Positions 1 through 8,103 of a DNA stretch of 64,000 bases are shown in pieces. The notes under the pieces were generated by a model that saw only the letters and a list, made by a program, of their open reading frames with translations, did no database searches and had not been told where the DNA came from. Source of the stretch: Rhodospirillales bacterium (GTDB taxonomy: Bacteria > Pseudomonadota > Alphaproteobacteria > ATCC43930 > CGMCC-115725); NCBI GenBank assembly GCA_947473305.1, contig CANJCB010000011.1, forward strand, positions 1 through 64,000, written 5' to 3'. How positions within the stretch are numbered: position 1 is the stretch's first letter; every line of letters starts with the position of its first letter. Both the position numbers and the translations under genes were made by a program.

Positions 1-194
1 GGGACCTCGCCCATCATGGCGACATGTCCATGCTGATCGTCACCCACGAGATCAGCTTCGCCGAGGATATCGCCGACCGGGTCCTGATGTTCGACCAGGG
101 CAAGATCGTCGAGCAAGGCCCGCCCAAGGAAGTCCTGAAAGACCCGCAGAACCCCCGGACCCGGCAGTTCCTCCGCGCCATCCTGGAGCGATAG
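1..194 (+). CDS. polar amino-acid ABC transporter ATP-binding protein, C-terminal fragment
   Basis: The last 64 codons or so of an ATPase whose start lies left of the window. The reading frame that ends in TAG at 192-194 contains the H-loop segment MLIVTHEISFAEDIADRV followed by FDQGKIVEQGPP and a terminal TRQFLRAILER. This is the usual end of GlnQ/HisP-type ATPases (the 'THE(M/I)xFA' switch and 'P.....RT..FL..IL' tail), which power uptake of polar amino acids at the inner membrane. Walker A, Q-loop and Walker B are outside the window, so the substrate cannot be judged. No other gene of that transporter follows it. Confidence 0.85.
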   Translation, partial: DLAHHGDMSMLIVTHEISFAEDIADRVLMFDQGKIVEQGPPKEVLKDPQNPRTRQFLRAILER

Positions 195-468
195 CAGGTA
201 ACTTAAACTCCTTGTCTTATCGTCATGGCCGGACTTGACCCGTCTCTCGCGGAAGCAAAGCTTCCGCTGCCGACAGGTGAAGCTTCGCTTTACCGATAGG
301 CCATCTTTTTCGGTGCTCTGCGGAGAAAGATCCCCCGATCAAGTCTGGGGATGACGAATTTTGATGATGGGTGAGAACGCATCCGAAATGCGCGCCATAG
401 ACCTGCGCGCATTGTAAACAATTCTGGCCGCGCTATAGTGCGGCGGCTCAATAAACGAGGGAACGGAA
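195..468. repeat. intergenic region with a palindromic dispersed-repeat-like element
   Basis: No coding signal. From about 222 to 357 the region has inverted ends: CGTCAT..CC.GACTTGA on the left and TCAAGTC.GG..ATGACG on the right, with internal matches around AAGCTTCCGCT and GAAGCTTCGCTT. This is the look of the mosaic intergenic repeats common in alphaproteobacteria. A similar layout is seen at about 62299-62402. The stretch 420-468 should carry the promoter of the crotonase gene, which has a GGGAACGGAA Shine-Dalgarno-like run before the ATG at 469. Confidence 0.55.
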
Positions 469-1281
469 ATGTCTGAAGAAACGTCGCTTTACGAGGTCGA
501 TGACAAGGTCAGCATCATCACGATGAACAGGCCGGATAAGCTCAATTCCTTGAACGCGGCGCTCAAGGCGTCCCTGACCGAGAATTTCGCGCGCGCCGAG
601 GAGGATCCCAATACCTCCGTCGTGCTGCTGCGTGGCGCGGGCCGCAGCTTCTGCGCCGGCTATGACCTGAGCGGCGATCCCGACGCGGCCGAGCGCAAGG
701 GCGACGCCATCAAGACCCATGCGCATCTGAGCAAGAGCATCAAGTTCGCGATCAGCCCCTGGTACTTGAAGAAGCCCGTGATCGCTGCCGTGAAGGGCCA
801 TGCGCTAGGCTTCGGCTGCCAGCTCGCCATGTTCTGCGATCTCACCATCGCCTCCGACAACGCCAAGTTCGGCGAGCCCGAGTCGCGTTTCGGCGGCACC
901 GGCCCCGGCTTTGTCATGCGCTGGATGATCGGCTTCAAGAAGGCCCGCGAACTCACCTATTTCGGCGATACCATCGATGCCGAGGAAGCCCTGCGGCTGG
1001 GCATGATCAACAAGATCGTGCCGACCGAAGGCTTCGAGGAAGCGGCGCTCAAATACGCCAAGCGCCTGACGCTCATCGCGCCGGAAGCCCTCGTGATGAC
1101 CAAGCTCGCAATCAATCGGGGCGCCGACGCCGCTGGCTTCATGAACGCGATGCTGGGCGCGGTCGATGTGGTGGCACCGCTCTATGCCGCCACGACCGAG
1201 GTCGGCACCAAGTTCAAGGAGATTTCCCAGACGCAGGGTGTCGCCGCCGCCGTGAAGTGGCGCCGCGCCCAATTCGACTAA
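469..1281 (+). CDS. enoyl-CoA hydratase/isomerase (crotonase) family protein
   Basis: A 270-residue crotonase-fold protein expected to act on an acyl-CoA thioester in the cytoplasm. The first oxyanion-hole segment is seen as SFCAGYDLSG (about residues 60-69) and the second as GHALGFGCQLAMFCDL (110-125). In classical enoyl-CoA hydratases the second segment carries a catalytic Glu in 'GGGCELA'; here that residue is Gln118. The other catalytic Glu (PE in GEPESRFG, Glu138) is kept. This argues against a plain beta-oxidation hydratase and for another crotonase activity (isomerase, hydrolase or a specialised hydratase). It stands alone, with a strong terminator after it. The exact substrate is not readable. 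Confidence 0.85.
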   Translation: MSEETSLYEVDDKVSIITMNRPDKLNSLNAALKASLTENFARAEEDPNTSVVLLRGAGRSFCAGYDLSGDPDAAERKGDAIKTHAHLSKSIKFAISPWYLKKPVIAAVKGHALGFGCQLAMFCDLTIASDNAKFGEPESRFGGTGPGFVMRWMIGFKKARELTYFGDTIDAEEALRLGMINKIVPTEGFEEAALKYAKRLTLIAPEALVMTKLAINRGADAAGFMNAMLGAVDVVAPLYAATTEVGTKFKEISQTQGVAAAVKWRRAQFD

Positions 1282-1310
1282 GGTCCGTCCGACCTGTTCC
1301 GCCCTTGACC

Positions 1311-1345
1311 GGCCCCGAGCGGATCCCCGTTCGGGGCCGCTTTCT
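1311..1345 (+). terminator. rho-independent terminator after the crotonase gene
   Basis: GGCCCCGAGC and GTTCGGGGCC form a GC-rich hairpin with a short loop, followed by GCTTTCTT. It sits 30 bases after the crotonase stop codon and just before the Zur box, so it isolates the zinc operon from upstream transcription. Confidence 0.75.
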
Positions 1346-1351
1346 TGTCCG

Positions 1352-1374
1352 GAAATGTTACTATATAACATCGC
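1352..1374 (+). promoter_or_regulatory. Zur operator (zinc box) of the znuA operon
   Basis: The near-palindrome ATGTTACTATATAACAT, preceded by GAA, matches the known proteobacterial Zur box (GAAATGTTATAnTATAACATTTC) at almost every position of both half-sites. It lies 40 bases upstream of the znuA ATG, where a bound zinc-loaded Zur dimer would block RNA polymerase. It is the main evidence that the transporter below handles zinc rather than manganese. Confidence 0.85.
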
Positions 1375-1413
1375 GCTTTCGGGCGCGTGCGGCGCCTTCT
1401 GCCGGACGGAACC

Positions 1414-2277
1414 ATGCGGGCGCGCCTTTCACTCATTGCCGGACTTCTGCTGAGCCTCGCGGCGCCGGCGCTGGCGGAGCCACTGCGGATCGTCGCCGCC
1501 GAGAACGTCTACGGCGATATCGCGACCCAGATCGGCGGCCCCGACGTAAGCGTGGTCAGCATCCTCGCCAGCCCGGACCAGGATCCTCATCTTTTCGAGG
1601 CCAATGCGTCGGCCGCGCGTCATGTCTCGGCGGCGCGCATCGTGATCCTCAACGGGGCGGGCTATGATCCTTGGATGGCGCGGCTGCTGGACGCCGCCCC
1701 CACTCCCCATCGGACGGTGATCGAGATCGCCGCCGTCCTCCATCGCAAGACCGGGGACAACCCGCACTTCTGGTACGACCCCGCCGCCATGCCCGCCCTG
1801 GCAAAGGCGCTCGCCGCCGCCCTCGCGGCACAGGACCCCGCCCAGGAGGCCGGTTATCGAAGGCGGCTGGCGGGTTTCGAGGCGTCGTTCGGCAAGCTTG
1901 CCGACAAAATCGCCGCCTTGAAGAAAACCTATGCGGGGACCTCTGTCACGGCGACCGAGCCGATCTTCGGCTACATGGCCGAGGCCCTGGGTCTCAAGAT
2001 GCGCAACGAGCGCTTCCAGCTCGCGGTCATGAACGGAACCGAGCCCCGCGCCTCGGATGTCGCGGCTTTTCAGAGAGATCTGAAGGCCCGCGCCGTCAAG
2101 GTCCTTATCCACAATAACCAGACGAGCCAGGGGCTGACCGACCGAATGGAGGCGCTCGCTCGGGAGGCTGGTGTACCCGTTGTCGGCGTGGGGGAAATGG
2201 CGCCCCAGGACCAGCGCTATCAGGATTGGATGCTGTCGCAGCTCCAATCGCTCGAAACGGCCCTGGCCGCGCCATGA
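1414..2277 (+). CDS. znuA: zinc ABC transporter periplasmic binding protein
   Basis: A 287-residue cluster A-I metal-binding protein (ZnuA/TroA family). A Sec signal peptide (MRARLSLIAGLLLSLAAPALA) starts at the ATG at 1414, preceded by GGACGGA; a GTG at 1387 in frame would put an unlikely nine-residue arm before the signal and is not used. Metal ligands expected in the family are visible as DPHLFE and NPHFWYDP. The third classical histidine is not obvious: the position has TEPIFGYM, so the site may use Glu or another residue. There is no His-rich loop, unlike E. coli ZnuA; a His-rich tail is instead on the ATPase. First gene of a Zur-box operon with znuC and znuB. Confidence 0.88.
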   Translation: MRARLSLIAGLLLSLAAPALAEPLRIVAAENVYGDIATQIGGPDVSVVSILASPDQDPHLFEANASAARHVSAARIVILNGAGYDPWMARLLDAAPTPHRTVIEIAAVLHRKTGDNPHFWYDPAAMPALAKALAAALAAQDPAQEAGYRRRLAGFEASFGKLADKIAALKKTYAGTSVTATEPIFGYMAEALGLKMRNERFQLAVMNGTEPRASDVAAFQRDLKARAVKVLIHNNQTSQGLTDRMEALAREAGVPVVGVGEMAPQDQRYQDWMLSQLQSLETALAAP

Positions 2278-2287
2278 AGGCCTCCCC

Positions 2288-3118
2288 ATGAACGCCATCG
2301 AGCTTCAGGGCGTAACGCTCCGCCAGGGTGGAAGAACCGTTCTCTCCCGGGTCGGCGCCACGATCGAAGCGGGTGAATTCATCGGCGTCTTCGGCCCCAA
2401 TGGCGCTGGCAAGACGACCTTGCTGCGGGCGATCCTGGGGCTTCTGCGACCAACGGCGGGCACGATCCAGGTCTTCGGCGAAGCGCCGCGAAACGGCGCC
2501 CGGATCGGCTATCTCCCGCAAAAGCGGTCCGCCGCGTCGAACCTCGGGCTCAACGGGCGGGATTTCGTCGCCAGCGCCTATGAGGGCACGCGCTGGGGCC
2601 TGCCGATCCTGGGGGCTGAAGGGCGACGCGAAATCGACTGGGCACTGGAAACGGTGGAGGCGCGGGAACTTGCCCGCCGCCCGCTTTCCGACATGTCCGG
2701 CGGCGAGCGGCAGAGGCTCCTCCTGGCCCAGGCGCTGCTGGGCAAGCCCAAGCTCCTGCTGCTCGACGAGCCGCTCATCAGCCTCGACCCGCGTTACCAG
2801 CGAAACGTCGTCGATCTCGTGCGGCGGGTGCAGCGCCAGCTGGGCATCGCGGTGCTTTTCACCGCCCATGAGTTGAACCCCCTCCTCCCCGCCATGGATC
2901 GCGTGCTTTATCTGGGCAGCGGTCGCGCCGCTCTGGGATCGGTCGAGGAGGTCGTCACCGGAGAGGTCCTGTCGCAACTCTATGGCGCGCCGATCGAGGT
3001 CCTTCGGATCGGCGGCCGGATCCTGGTCGTCTCCGCCCACGGCGAGATCGAAGCGGATGCCCATCGCCACGACGGGCATGACCACAACCACGACGATCAC
3101 AACCACGACCATGCTTGA
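2288..3118 (+). CDS. znuC: zinc ABC transporter ATP-binding protein with His-rich tail
   Basis: A 276-residue ABC ATPase. Walker A is GPNGAGKTT (about residues 37-45), the signature MSGGERQRLLLAQALL, and Walker B LLLLDEPLISLD; the H-loop reads FTAHELNPLL. The start is the ATG at 2288, ten bases after znuA stops; a longer frame upstream merely overlaps znuA. The C-terminus ends in DHNHDDHNHDHA, part of a tail with eight histidines in about twenty residues. Such tails are likely to bind zinc at the cytoplasmic exit of the pump. The 3' end overlaps znuB by 8 bases, so the two are translationally coupled. Confidence 0.9.
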   Translation: MNAIELQGVTLRQGGRTVLSRVGATIEAGEFIGVFGPNGAGKTTLLRAILGLLRPTAGTIQVFGEAPRNGARIGYLPQKRSAASNLGLNGRDFVASAYEGTRWGLPILGAEGRREIDWALETVEARELARRPLSDMSGGERQRLLLAQALLGKPKLLLLDEPLISLDPRYQRNVVDLVRRVQRQLGIAVLFTAHELNPLLPAMDRVLYLGSGRAALGSVEEVVTGEVLSQLYGAPIEVLRIGGRILVVSAHGEIEADAHRHDGHDHNHDDHNHDHA

Positions 3119-3914
3119 TTACGATTTCATGCGCCTCGCCTTCGGGGCGGGGTTCGCGGTGGCCCTGGTCGCGGGCGCGGTGGGCTATTTCCTGGTGCTG
3201 CGGAACCTCGCCTTCGCGGGCCACGCCTTGTCCCATGTCGGTTTCGCAGGCGCGACCGGCGCGCTGCTGGTCGGCATCCCGCCCTTCTGGGGACTCTTGG
3301 GCTTCACCCTGGCGGCGAGCGGCGCCATGGGTCTGCTGGGCGAAAAACTCAGGGGACGGGATGTGGCGGTCGGCGTGATCCTGACGCTGTCGCTCGGACT
3401 CGGCGTCTTGTTTCTCAACCTCTATACGAGTTCCGCCTCCCAGGCGACGGCGCTTCTCTTCGGCAACGTCTTCGGGGTAAGCCGGACGGATCTCGCGGCG
3501 CTGGCGGCGCTTGGGATTGCAAGCCTGCTGGCCCTGGCGGCGATCTCGCGCCCCCTCATCTTTGCGACCCTGGAACCGGAGCTTGCGGAAGCCAAGGGCC
3601 TGTCGCTGCGCCTCGTCTCGGTGCTGTTCCTGCTGATCGTCGGGATAGCCGTCGCGGAGGCCGTGCAGGTGGTCGGCATCCTGCTCGTCTTCGCCCTGAT
3701 GATCGGCCCGGCCGCCGCCGCCCTGCAGCTCACGTCGAGCCTGAAACGCGGCGTGCTCCTGTCGGTGCTGCTGGCGGTGGGCGCGACCTGGAGCGGGATC
3801 GCGCTCGCCTATGTCACCGACTGGCCGCCGAGCTTCTGGATCGCCACGCTCGGCTCCGCCCTTTATCTCGCCGCGCTTGCCTGGCGACGGATGAAAAGCG
3901 GAGCCCAGCGCTAG
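3111..3914 (+). CDS. znuB: zinc ABC transporter permease
   Basis: A 267-residue integral membrane protein of the ABC-3 family with about eight to nine hydrophobic segments. The start MLDYDFMRLAFGAGF lies inside the end of znuC. The signature region GHALSHVGFAGATGALLVG (about residues 40-58) is the ABC-3 coupling motif that contacts the ATPase. Together with znuA and znuC and the Zur box it completes a high-affinity Zn(II) importer in the inner membrane. Related permeases for manganese exist, but the operator argues for zinc. Confidence 0.9.
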   Translation: MLDYDFMRLAFGAGFAVALVAGAVGYFLVLRNLAFAGHALSHVGFAGATGALLVGIPPFWGLLGFTLAASGAMGLLGEKLRGRDVAVGVILTLSLGLGVLFLNLYTSSASQATALLFGNVFGVSRTDLAALAALGIASLLALAAISRPLIFATLEPELAEAKGLSLRLVSVLFLLIVGIAVAEAVQVVGILLVFALMIGPAAAALQLTSSLKRGVLLSVLLAVGATWSGIALAYVTDWPPSFWIATLGSALYLAALAWRRMKSGAQR

Positions 3915-3917
3915 GCG

Positions 3918-5474
3918 TCAGCTCTTGCCCAGGGTCAGCGCGTTGGTCAGATCGCCCAGCGGCTTCTGCCCATTGGCCTTGAGCGCCGCATCCCGCACGG
4001 TGATCCCCGGCAGAGCCGGCAGATCGAAGCGCTTGGTGATGAAGCGCAGGATCGAGGTCGTGTCGTATTGCGTGTGATCGACGAAGCCGCGCTTGGCGAA
4101 GGGCGAAACGATGAGCGCCGGCACGCGCGAGCCGGGACCCCAGCGATCGGCCTTGGGCGGGGCCGCGTGATCCCAGAAGCCGCCGTTCTCGTCATAGGTC
4201 ACGACAACCAGCATATGCGCCCATTGCGGGCTCTTCTGGAGATGCGCGATGACATCGGCGATATGCTGGTCGCCGCTGAGAACCGCGGCATAGCCCGCAT
4301 GCTCGTTGAGGTTCCCCTGGGGCTTGTAGAAGGTGACTGCGGGCAGCGATCCCGCATCGATCGCCTTGATGAATTCAACGCCGTCCATCCCGCCGTCCTT
4401 CAGATGCTCCGCCCGCGCAGGCTTGCCCGGCGCGTAATTGGCGAAATAGTTGAAGGGCTGGTGGTGGAACTGGAAGTTCGGGACCGGCGAGGCGTTCTTG
4501 CCGTCGAGCACCGCCTGCCACGCGCCGCTGTACCAGGCCCAGTTGACGCCCTTGGCGCTGAGAAGATCGCCGATGGTCTGGTCGGTCTGGGGCGGCAGGG
4601 TCGTCGCGATCTTGGGATCCGCGAGCGCCGTATCCCCCCCCTCGGGCGGCTTGTTGGCGCTCGGCTGATAGGGCGGCTGCATCGTATTGACGGCATAGAA
4701 GTCGGGCGTCAGCGTGCCTTCCCGCGCGAACTTAGGTGCGCCGTCGAGGGCCGATCTCGGTGAATTGGCGGCCATCACCAGAGCCTTGCCGTCCGGCGTG
4801 ACTTCAGCGATCTGGCCCTTGGCCGGGCTCTGGTCCGCATTGGGATATTTCGGCGTGCAGGCGCAGGCCAGCCAGATGTGATTGAGGAAGGATCCTCCGA
4901 AGGCCGCCATGTAGAAATTATCCGCCAGCACATATTTCTGCCCGATCTTCCAGAGCGGCAGGTTCCTGGCGTTCGTATTGTAGTGGCCCATGACGAGCCC
5001 GCCGGAATTGGCATAGGCCGCGAACATGTCGTTCTTGCCGCCGTTGATCTGCATCTGGTTCTGGTAGAAGAGATGCCACAAATCCCGGGTCGCCAGATCG
5101 AGCGGCGTGTTGAAGCCCTTCTTGTCGTCGATGGCGAAGGGCTTGTTGGCGAGATGCTGGGTCTGCGCCTCGGTGACTTCGGGCTTGACGCCCTTGGCGG
5201 TGAGGCTTTCCCAGATCGGCGGCAATTCCTTGAGCGGCTTTCCGTCCCGGTCGCGCTGGAGGTATTTCCCGCGAGTGACCCCCTGGATCCCATTGGCTCC
5301 CGGGAAACTCCCATAGAGATTGTCGAAGCTGCGGTTCTCGGCATAGATCACCACGACCGTCTGGATCTGTTCGAGCCCCGGTCGCTTCTTCGCGGGCGCG
5401 TCGGCGGCCCCAGCGGGCGCCGTGAGGATGGTTCCGGCCACGAGCATCGCAGCGAATTTAAAGATTCTTGTCAT
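3918..5474 (-). CDS. secreted phosphoesterase (PF04185, phospholipase C / acid phosphatase AcpA type)
   Basis: A 518-residue protein with an N-terminal signal peptide (ends near AGAADAPAKK). The PF04185 fingerprint is clear: VVVIYAENRSFDNLYGSFPG at about residues 40-59 (nucleophile/metal region Glu46-Asn47..Ser49), NHIWLACACTPKYPNAD in the middle, and VVTYDENGGFWDHAAPP late in the protein (metal-binding Asp-Glu and Asp-His). Known members hydrolyse phospholipids or phosphomonoesters in the periplasm or outside the cell. Which substrate this one uses cannot be told. It is convergent with znuB, three bases apart, and single. Given the nearby phosphonate genes a role in phosphate scavenging is possible, but I see only half a Pho box upstream. 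Confidence 0.85.
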   Translation of the reverse strand: MTRIFKFAAMLVAGTILTAPAGAADAPAKKRPGLEQIQTVVVIYAENRSFDNLYGSFPGANGIQGVTRGKYLQRDRDGKPLKELPPIWESLTAKGVKPEVTEAQTQHLANKPFAIDDKKGFNTPLDLATRDLWHLFYQNQMQINGGKNDMFAAYANSGGLVMGHYNTNARNLPLWKIGQKYVLADNFYMAAFGGSFLNHIWLACACTPKYPNADQSPAKGQIAEVTPDGKALVMAANSPRSALDGAPKFAREGTLTPDFYAVNTMQPPYQPSANKPPEGGDTALADPKIATTLPPQTDQTIGDLLSAKGVNWAWYSGAWQAVLDGKNASPVPNFQFHHQPFNYFANYAPGKPARAEHLKDGGMDGVEFIKAIDAGSLPAVTFYKPQGNLNEHAGYAAVLSGDQHIADVIAHLQKSPQWAHMLVVVTYDENGGFWDHAAPPKADRWGPGSRVPALIVSPFAKRGFVDHTQYDTTSILRFITKRFDLPALPGITVRDAALKANGQKPLGDLTNALTLGKS

Positions 5475-5610
5475 AGCGGCTCCTGAGACCGATGGGGGCA
5501 GGTGCGGGACACTACACGCCGAGTTATGACACTATTGTGTAGGACATCCGGGGATCCGTCATGCAGGTTTCGCGCTGGCGGGTCCGAACGGGCTGCGCCA
5601 TGCTTGGGCG

Positions 5611-6822
5611 ATGATCCGGAAGCTTCTTCTTCTGCTTTCCTGCGCGCTTCTGCTGGCGACCGGCGATGCCCGGGCGGAAGTCATGTCGCGGGCGCAAGTC
5701 AATCGCCAGGTGAGCATCCTGCGGGACCTGGGCCGGCAGCTTTTTTCCGATCCGACGCTTTCCGCCTCCGGGAAACTCTCCTGCGCGTCGTGCCATGATC
5801 CGGCCCGCGCCTTCGGTCCGCCCAACTCGCTTTCGGTCCAACTGGGAGGCGCCGACCTTAACCAGCCGGGCGTGCGCGCCGCGCCGTCGCTGCGCTATAT
5901 CCAGGTCACGCCCCAGTTCCGCGAGCATTATTACGATTCCGACGACGAAGCCGACGGCAGCGTCGACAACGGCCCGACCGGCGGCCTCACCTGGGACGGG
6001 CGGATGGACCGTGGAAGGATCCAGGCCCGGCTGCCCCTCCTCGCCGATAACGAGATGGCCAATCCCGATGCCGCTTCCGTGGTGCGGGCGGTCAAGCGAT
6101 CCCCCTCCCTGCCGCTTCTCAAGAAAGCTATGGGGAACCGCTCGCTGAACGATACGGACAAGGTCTTCGACATCATCCTCCAGGCTCTGGAGGCCTATGA
6201 ACAGACACCCGCCGAGTTCTTTCCCTATTCGAGCAAATACGACGCTTTTCTCGCCGGCAACGCGACGCTCTCCGCGGAAGAGGCCCGGGGCCTCGCCCTC
6301 TTCGACGAACCCGCCAAGGGGAACTGCGCCCATTGCCATCTGAGCGCGCGGAGCCCCGACGGCACGCCGCCGCAATTCACCGATTATGGTTTTGCGGCGC
6401 TGGCCGTCCCTCGCAACCCGGCGATCCCAGCCAACGCCGATCCCGCCTACCACGACCTTGGCCTCTGCGGCCCCTATCGCAGCGACATGAAGGATCACCC
6501 CGAATACTGCGGGATGTTCAAGGCCCCGACCCTGCGGAATGTCGCGCTGCGGGGATCCTTCTTCCACAACGGGGTCTTCCATACCCTGCGCGAGGCGGTC
6601 GCTTTCTATGCGGATCGCGACACCAATCCGGGGCGCTGGTATCCGAAGGCGCCCGACGGTTCGATCCGCCGATACGACGACCTGCCGGAGACCTATCGGG
6701 AGAACATCAACCTGGAGCCGCCCTTCGATCGGAAGCCCGGCGACCCGCCCGCATTGACCGAAGGCGAAGTCGATGACATCGTTGCTTTTCTTCAGGCTTT
6801 GACGGACGGATATAGGCCGTAA
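5611..6822 (+). CDS. periplasmic di-haem cytochrome c peroxidase (MauG/CcpA family)
   Basis: A 403-residue exported protein with signal peptide MIRKLLLLLSCALLLATGDARA. Two covalent haem motifs are present: CASCH (Cys58, Cys61, His62) and CAHCH (Cys239, Cys242, His243). Around them are family landmarks: GRQLFSDPTLSASGKLSC, LTWDGR with the tryptophan between the haems, and FKAPTLRNVALRGSFFHNGV near the C-terminal haem. Members either reduce hydrogen peroxide with electrons from a small cytochrome c or, like MauG, oxidise residues of a partner protein. No methylamine dehydrogenase or small cytochrome lies beside it. It is followed after 68 bases by an FAD oxidase on the same strand, which may be a functional link (peroxide producer and consumer) although the compartments differ. 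Confidence 0.88.
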   Translation: MIRKLLLLLSCALLLATGDARAEVMSRAQVNRQVSILRDLGRQLFSDPTLSASGKLSCASCHDPARAFGPPNSLSVQLGGADLNQPGVRAAPSLRYIQVTPQFREHYYDSDDEADGSVDNGPTGGLTWDGRMDRGRIQARLPLLADNEMANPDAASVVRAVKRSPSLPLLKKAMGNRSLNDTDKVFDIILQALEAYEQTPAEFFPYSSKYDAFLAGNATLSAEEARGLALFDEPAKGNCAHCHLSARSPDGTPPQFTDYGFAALAVPRNPAIPANADPAYHDLGLCGPYRSDMKDHPEYCGMFKAPTLRNVALRGSFFHNGVFHTLREAVAFYADRDTNPGRWYPKAPDGSIRRYDDLPETYRENINLEPPFDRKPGDPPALTEGEVDDIVAFLQALTDGYRP

Positions 6823-6836
6823 GTTCCTTCCGTTAA

Positions 6837-6882
6837 CCTAGAAATTCCCGTTAATCTCTCTATTTCAGGTAGAGTTTCTAGG
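6837..6882 (+). promoter_or_regulatory. inverted repeat overlapping the ribosome-binding site of the FAD oxidoreductase gene
   Basis: Arms CCTAGAAA (6837-6844) and TTTCTAGG (6875-6882) are perfectly complementary. Directly inside the right arm lies a second small stem, CTCTA (6858-6862) with TAGAG (6870-6874). The right arm contains the first bases of the Shine-Dalgarno run TAGGAGAAAG before the GTG at 6891. In RNA the hairpin would hide the ribosome-binding site; in DNA it could be an operator. Confidence 0.45.
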
Positions 6883-6890
6883 AGAAAGCC

Positions 6891-8066
6891 GTGGCGGAAC
6901 GCTGCGATGTCCTGATCGTCGGTGGCGCCCTCTGGGGATGCGCGACCGCCTATCATCTCCTGAGCCGCGATCCCGGCGTGCGCGTCACCATCGTGGAGCG
7001 AGACGCGACCTTCGAACATGCGGCTTCGGCGCTTTCGACGGCCGGGGTGCGCATCCTCTTCTCCCAGGAGGAGAGCATCCGCATGTCGCAATACGGCCAT
7101 GAGTTCTACGGCAACTTCGCCGAACTCATGGGCCTCGAAGAAAACCCCCTTCCCCTCGCCTTCCACCGGAATGGCTATCTCTTCACGGCCGGCTCGGCGG
7201 AGCAGAGCGCCGACATGGAAGAGAATTTCCGCATTCAATCCTCGCTCGGTTGCGACGTGCGATTGCTGGACAGCGCGGCGGTCAAGCGGCAATGGCCATC
7301 GATGGTCGCCGACGACATCGCCTGCGCCGCCTGGTCGCCGGGCGACGGCTGGATCGATCCCTGGGGAGCCCTCACCGGACTTTTCCGCAAGGTGAAGGCG
7401 CTGGGCGCCACCTACCGCCAGGCGGAAGTGACCGGCATCGAGCGGGACGGGAACAAAATTTCCGCCGTTCGGCTTGCCGACGGCGGACGCATCGAGGCCG
7501 ATATCTTCCTGAACGCAGCCGGGGCCTGGGGTCCGGTGCTCTGCGAGATGGTCGGAATGAAGGTCCCGGTCGCTCCCCTTCCCCGTCAGCAATTCTACTT
7601 CGAGACGGATGTGACGCTCGAACCTTTCCCGCTGGTCCGCGACCATTTCGGGGCGGGGTTTCGGCCGGAGGGAAAGGGCTATCTCGCCGGTATCGGAGAT
7701 CCGGAACGGATCGGCCAGTTTTCCTGGGATGTGCATCACGAGTGGTTCGAGGAGCGGCTCTGGCCGGGCATCGCCAGCCGGGTTCCCGCCTTCGAGCGGT
7801 TGAAGGTCAAAAGCTCCTGGGCCTGTCACTATTCGCAGAACACCTTCGACGGAAACATGATCCTCGGCCCCTGGATCGGCGGGGCCGAGAACTTCTTGGT
7901 GGCGATCGGCGATTCGGGCCATGGCCTCCAGCATGCTCCAGCCGGAGGGCGAGCCCTGGCGGAACTGATCCTCAAGGGACGCTACGAGACCCTAGACCTG
8001 ACCCGTCTTTCCTACCGGCGCATCATCGATAACGTCCCCTATCCAGAGCGCGGGATGCGGCTTTAG
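6891..8066 (+). CDS. FAD-dependent amine oxidase-like protein (DAO family, FOXRED1-like)
   Basis: A 391-residue cytoplasmic flavoprotein of the D-amino-acid oxidase / glycine oxidase superfamily (PF01266). The N-terminal dinucleotide site reads VLIVGGALWGCATAYHL, where the usual GxGxxG has Ala at the middle glycine; the following acidic end of beta-2 is VERD. The C-terminal FAD contact is FLVAIGDSGHGLQHAPAGGRALAEL, with the usual GHG. Such enzymes oxidise amino acids or N-methylated amines. GTG at 6891 follows AGGAGAAAG. The gene lies between a di-haem peroxidase and the phosphonate cluster; flavin amine oxidases occur in some phosphonate pathways, so an aminophosphonate substrate is possible but unproven. 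Confidence 0.8.
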   Translation: MAERCDVLIVGGALWGCATAYHLLSRDPGVRVTIVERDATFEHAASALSTAGVRILFSQEESIRMSQYGHEFYGNFAELMGLEENPLPLAFHRNGYLFTAGSAEQSADMEENFRIQSSLGCDVRLLDSAAVKRQWPSMVADDIACAAWSPGDGWIDPWGALTGLFRKVKALGATYRQAEVTGIERDGNKISAVRLADGGRIEADIFLNAAGAWGPVLCEMVGMKVPVAPLPRQQFYFETDVTLEPFPLVRDHFGAGFRPEGKGYLAGIGDPERIGQFSWDVHHEWFEERLWPGIASRVPAFERLKVKSSWACHYSQNTFDGNMILGPWIGGAENFLVAIGDSGHGLQHAPAGGRALAELILKGRYETLDLTRLSYRRIIDNVPYPERGMRL

Positions 8067-8103
8067 GTTCGGGCGGCAGTTCCACGACCCGCTTCGTCAT
8101 CGC

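Noticed and set aside
5475-5610. Pho box upstream of the secreted phosphoesterase
   Set aside because: On the minus strand GTGTCATAACT resembles one half of the Pho box, but the second repeat unit is absent.
5611-8066. MauG-like maturation of a quinone cofactor enzyme
   Set aside because: No methylamine dehydrogenase or other candidate substrate protein is near; the FAD protein is cytoplasmic while the di-haem protein is exported.
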